The position numbers and the translations under genes are program-made. The notes beneath the pieces are model-generated. The model had not been told where the DNA came from. It saw only the letters and a program-made list of their open reading frames with translations, and made no database searches. Positions 61,934 through 64,000 of a DNA stretch of 64,000 bases are shown piece by piece. Source of the stretch: Draconibacterium orientale (GTDB lineage Bacteria > Bacteroidota > Bacteroidia > Bacteroidales > Prolixibacteraceae); contig NZ_CP007451.1 in assembly GCF_000626635.1 (NCBI RefSeq), positions 310,001 through 374,000 on the forward strand, read 5' to 3'. Each line of letters begins with the position of its first letter. Position 1 is the first letter of the stretch.

Positions 61934-64000
61934 CTACTTTACATCAATTGCATCAACCGGACAAGCAGCGCGGCATGCATCACATTTTATACACAATTCC
62001 GTATCGATGGTATGTTTTTCGTGCGGCGTAAACGGAATGGCATCAACCGGACATTTTTGCACACATTTGGTACAGCCGATACAATCATCGTTTACCGAAT
62101 AAGTAATGAGCTCAGCACATTTTCCGGTTGGGCAGGTTCCGTTGATATGCGCTTCGTATTCATCGCGAAAATGTTTCAAAGTACTCAGCACCGGGTTTGG
62201 CGCTGTTTTTCCGAGTCCACACAAACTTCCTTTTTTAGTCCATTCCGCCAGATGCTCCAACTCTTCAATGTCGCCTTTTTTGCCTTTTCCACTAACAATG
62301 CCGTCCAGAATGTCGAGCATTCGTTTTGTTCCAACGCGACAGAAAGTACATTTGCCGCACGATTCTTCCTGTGTAAATGAAAGGAAATAGCGGGCAATAT
62401 CCACCATACAATCGGTATCGTCGAGCACCACAAGGCCTCCGGATCCCATCATCGCTCCCATTTCACCCAACGATTCATAATCGATTGGCGTATTGGAATG
62501 TTCGGCCGGAATACATCCACCCGACGGGCCACCAATCTGCACCGCTTTAAACTTTCGTCCATTGGCAATTCCTCCGCCAATTTCTTCAATCACCTGTTTT
62601 ATGGTAATTCCCATCGGAACTTCAATCAGTCCGCCACGAGCCACTTTACCGGCCAGGGCAAACACCTTTGTTCCGGTGCTTTTTCCGGAGCCAATTTTTG
62701 AAAATCCTTCAGCTCCCTCGCGCAGGATGAAGGAAATTTGCGCCAATGTTTCGGTGTTGTTTACCAGGGTTGGTTTTCCCCACAAACCGCTCTCAGCAGG
62801 AAATGGCGGACGCATTCTCGGGAAACCACGATTTCCTTCGATGGATGCAATAAGTGCACTTTCCTCGCCACAAACAAAAGCACCGGCGCCTTCGTAAATC
62901 TGCAGTTCGAGATCGAAACCACTGCCCAAAATATTTTCTCCCAGGTAATTTTTAGCCTTACAAATTTTAAGGGCCTCACGAATACGTTTTACCGCCAGCG
63001 GATACTCGGCACGGATATAAAAATATCCCTGATGAATGCCCACCGCATACGCCGCAATGATCATTCCTTCAATTACCCGGTACGGATACGACTCAAGTAA
63101 CATCCGGTCCATAAAAGCTCCGGGATCGCCCTCATCGCCGTTACAGATAATATATTTTTCAGGATCTTCCTGTTTTTTTACCAGCTCCCATTTTAGGCCC
63201 GTTGGAAATCCGGCACCACCACGACCTCTGATTCCGCTATCTTTTACCTCGCGGATCACTTCTTCCGGGGCCATTTTATTCAGCACTTTTTTTACGGCTG
63301 AAAAACCTCCGCGGCTCAGGTATTCATTAATATCCAGCGGATTGATGATGCCACGATATTCGGTGGCGATTGGCACCTGTTTTCCTAAAAATGAAGCCAC
63401 CGGTTTTTCGCGCATGCTTATTTCGTAGCGCTCAATTCCGTCCCAGTTTCGGTCGGTTTGAATTTCTTCAACTGCATGGAAAAGTTTATTTTTTAGACGG
63501 GTAAAATAGCCTGGTGCCTGGAAATGGCTTTCTACAATGTTTTTAACGTCTTCGGGTTTTACTTTAGCGTAAAGGGTCGGCTCGCCTTCGTTTGGAACCA
63601 CCTCCACAAGTGGCACCTGGTGGCACATGCCCACGCAGCCCACATGTTTCAGGCTGACACGTAAACCACTATCGTTTACCACATGCTGAACCTCTTCCTG
63701 AATTTCCTTACTTCCACTGGCTACGCAACACGATCCAAGCCCAATACGAATCTCACCCTGAATTTCTGAACCATCTGCTTTTCGTGCCTTGTTTGATTTT
63801 TTTGCTCCTTTAATGCTTTCAAAATCGGCAATTACCTGACCAACCTGATCGGAAGCCACATGGCCGTAGGTAGTTTCATCGATTTGCACTACAGGCGCCA
63901 GCGTACAACAGCCCAAACAGGCCACCTGTTCCAGCGTATATTTTCCCGATTCTTCGGTTTCCTGTCCTTCTGCCAACTTTAGTTCACGGCGAAAAGCATC
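61934..64000 (-). CDS. NuoE-NuoF-ferredoxin fusion (HydB-like), N-terminus cut by the window edge
   Basis: 688 residues are visible; the frame stays open to the right edge, so the first codons are missing. In order: the end of a NuoE 2Fe-2S domain (CLGCCTLAPVV), a second thioredoxin-like 2Fe-2S domain (CVGMC), the NuoF FMN/NADH domain (GRGGAGFPTGLKW, NGDEGDPGAFMDR), a 4Fe-4S site (CGKCTFCRVGTKRM) and two C-terminal 4Fe-4S motifs (CIGCTKCVQKCPVD, CIKCDACRAACPVD). This is the layout of HydB in bifurcating hydrogenases and of related NADH:ferredoxin enzymes. It oxidises or reduces NAD(H) and exchanges electrons with ferredoxin. A TTG at 63976 is not taken as the start. Confidence 0.9.
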   Translation of the reverse strand, partial: DAFRRELKLAEGQETEESGKYTLEQVACLGCCTLAPVVQIDETTYGHVASDQVGQVIADFESIKGAKKSNKARKADGSEIQGEIRIGLGSCCVASGSKEIQEEVQHVVNDSGLRVSLKHVGCVGMCHQVPLVEVVPNEGEPTLYAKVKPEDVKNIVESHFQAPGYFTRLKNKLFHAVEEIQTDRNWDGIERYEISMREKPVASFLGKQVPIATEYRGIINPLDINEYLSRGGFSAVKKVLNKMAPEEVIREVKDSGIRGRGGAGFPTGLKWELVKKQEDPEKYIICNGDEGDPGAFMDRMLLESYPYRVIEGMIIAAYAVGIHQGYFYIRAEYPLAVKRIREALKICKAKNYLGENILGSGFDLELQIYEGAGAFVCGEESALIASIEGNRGFPRMRPPFPAESGLWGKPTLVNNTETLAQISFILREGAEGFSKIGSGKSTGTKVFALAGKVARGGLIEVPMGITIKQVIEEIGGGIANGRKFKAVQIGGPSGGCIPAEHSNTPIDYESLGEMGAMMGSGGLVVLDDTDCMVDIARYFLSFTQEESCGKCTFCRVGTKRMLDILDGIVSGKGKKGDIEELEHLAEWTKKGSLCGLGKTAPNPVLSTLKHFRDEYEAHINGTCPTGKCAELITYSVNDDCIGCTKCVQKCPVDAIPFTPHEKHTIDTELCIKCDACRAACPVDAIDVK

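Overview
The window looks like a Bacteroidota chromosome, probably close to the Marinilabiliales or Prolixibacteraceae (the order is a guess). The evidence is TAnnTTTG-type -7 promoter elements, no clear Shine-Dalgarno sites, families typical of this phylum (M64 peptidase, DUF6249, DUF4954, futalosine hydrolase, Lrp pairs) and the short dispersed intergenic repeats common in such genomes. No rRNA, complete tRNA or CRISPR array was found.

Positions 1 to about 24,500 are the right end of an integrated element. It is AT-rich, every gene is on the minus strand, and it ends in a tyrosine recombinase (23153-24403) with an overlapping HTH gene. The cargo is a dense defence island. The first system runs from an SNF2-type helicase with a C-terminal DUF3883 domain (14635-18063) through a DUF1156 DNA methyltransferase, a HEPN-DUF499 ATPase, a DUF6361 protein and a two-HKD PLD protein to a second helicase cut by the left edge. 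This is the kind of DISARM-like neighbourhood long suspected of anti-phage activity. Inside it sits a two-gene unit: an AAA ATPase fused to a DUF1016-type N-terminal domain, and a DUF4276 TOPRIM-like protein, reminiscent of PARIS or RloAB. A cluster of four near-identical palindromes (14320-14600) separates that unit from the upstream helicase. The second cassette (18205-22272) has a GHKL ATPase with a PD-(D/E)XK nuclease domain (split by a frameshift at an A8 tract), a one-HKD PLD protein, a death/effector-associated-like domain fused to a deoxyribosyltransferase/TIR-like domain, and a small membrane protein. I do not recognise this cassette as a named system.

From about 24,540 onward the window is ordinary backbone. 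It holds an ABC-F ATPase, rlmB, amtB flanked by two Lrp paralogues, an MscS channel, a secreted M64 peptidase, a BRO-Fic fusion, an ECF sigma factor (frameshifted) with a likely anti-sigma protein, a YhhN protein, hldD, mqnB, folE, a lactonase, a CDGSH protein, high-molecular-weight rubredoxin, an NtrC-type regulator and fabD. These are followed by a VTT protein, glmS, a DUF4954 beta-helix protein, a PAS-LuxR regulator, a guanine deaminase, and a run of ThuA, FtsX permease, ABC ATPase, GIY-YIG, GT4 and PQQ-propeller genes.

The right edge carries a flavin and iron-sulfur electron-transfer locus: a NuoE-NuoF-ferredoxin fusion, a thioredoxin-like protein and a GltD-like flavoprotein that appears to lack the usual NADPH-binding Rossmann domain.

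Three genes (PLD, GHKL-nuclease, ECF sigma) are each interrupted by what looks like one extra base. This could be assembly error or true variation and should be checked before the gene models are trusted.
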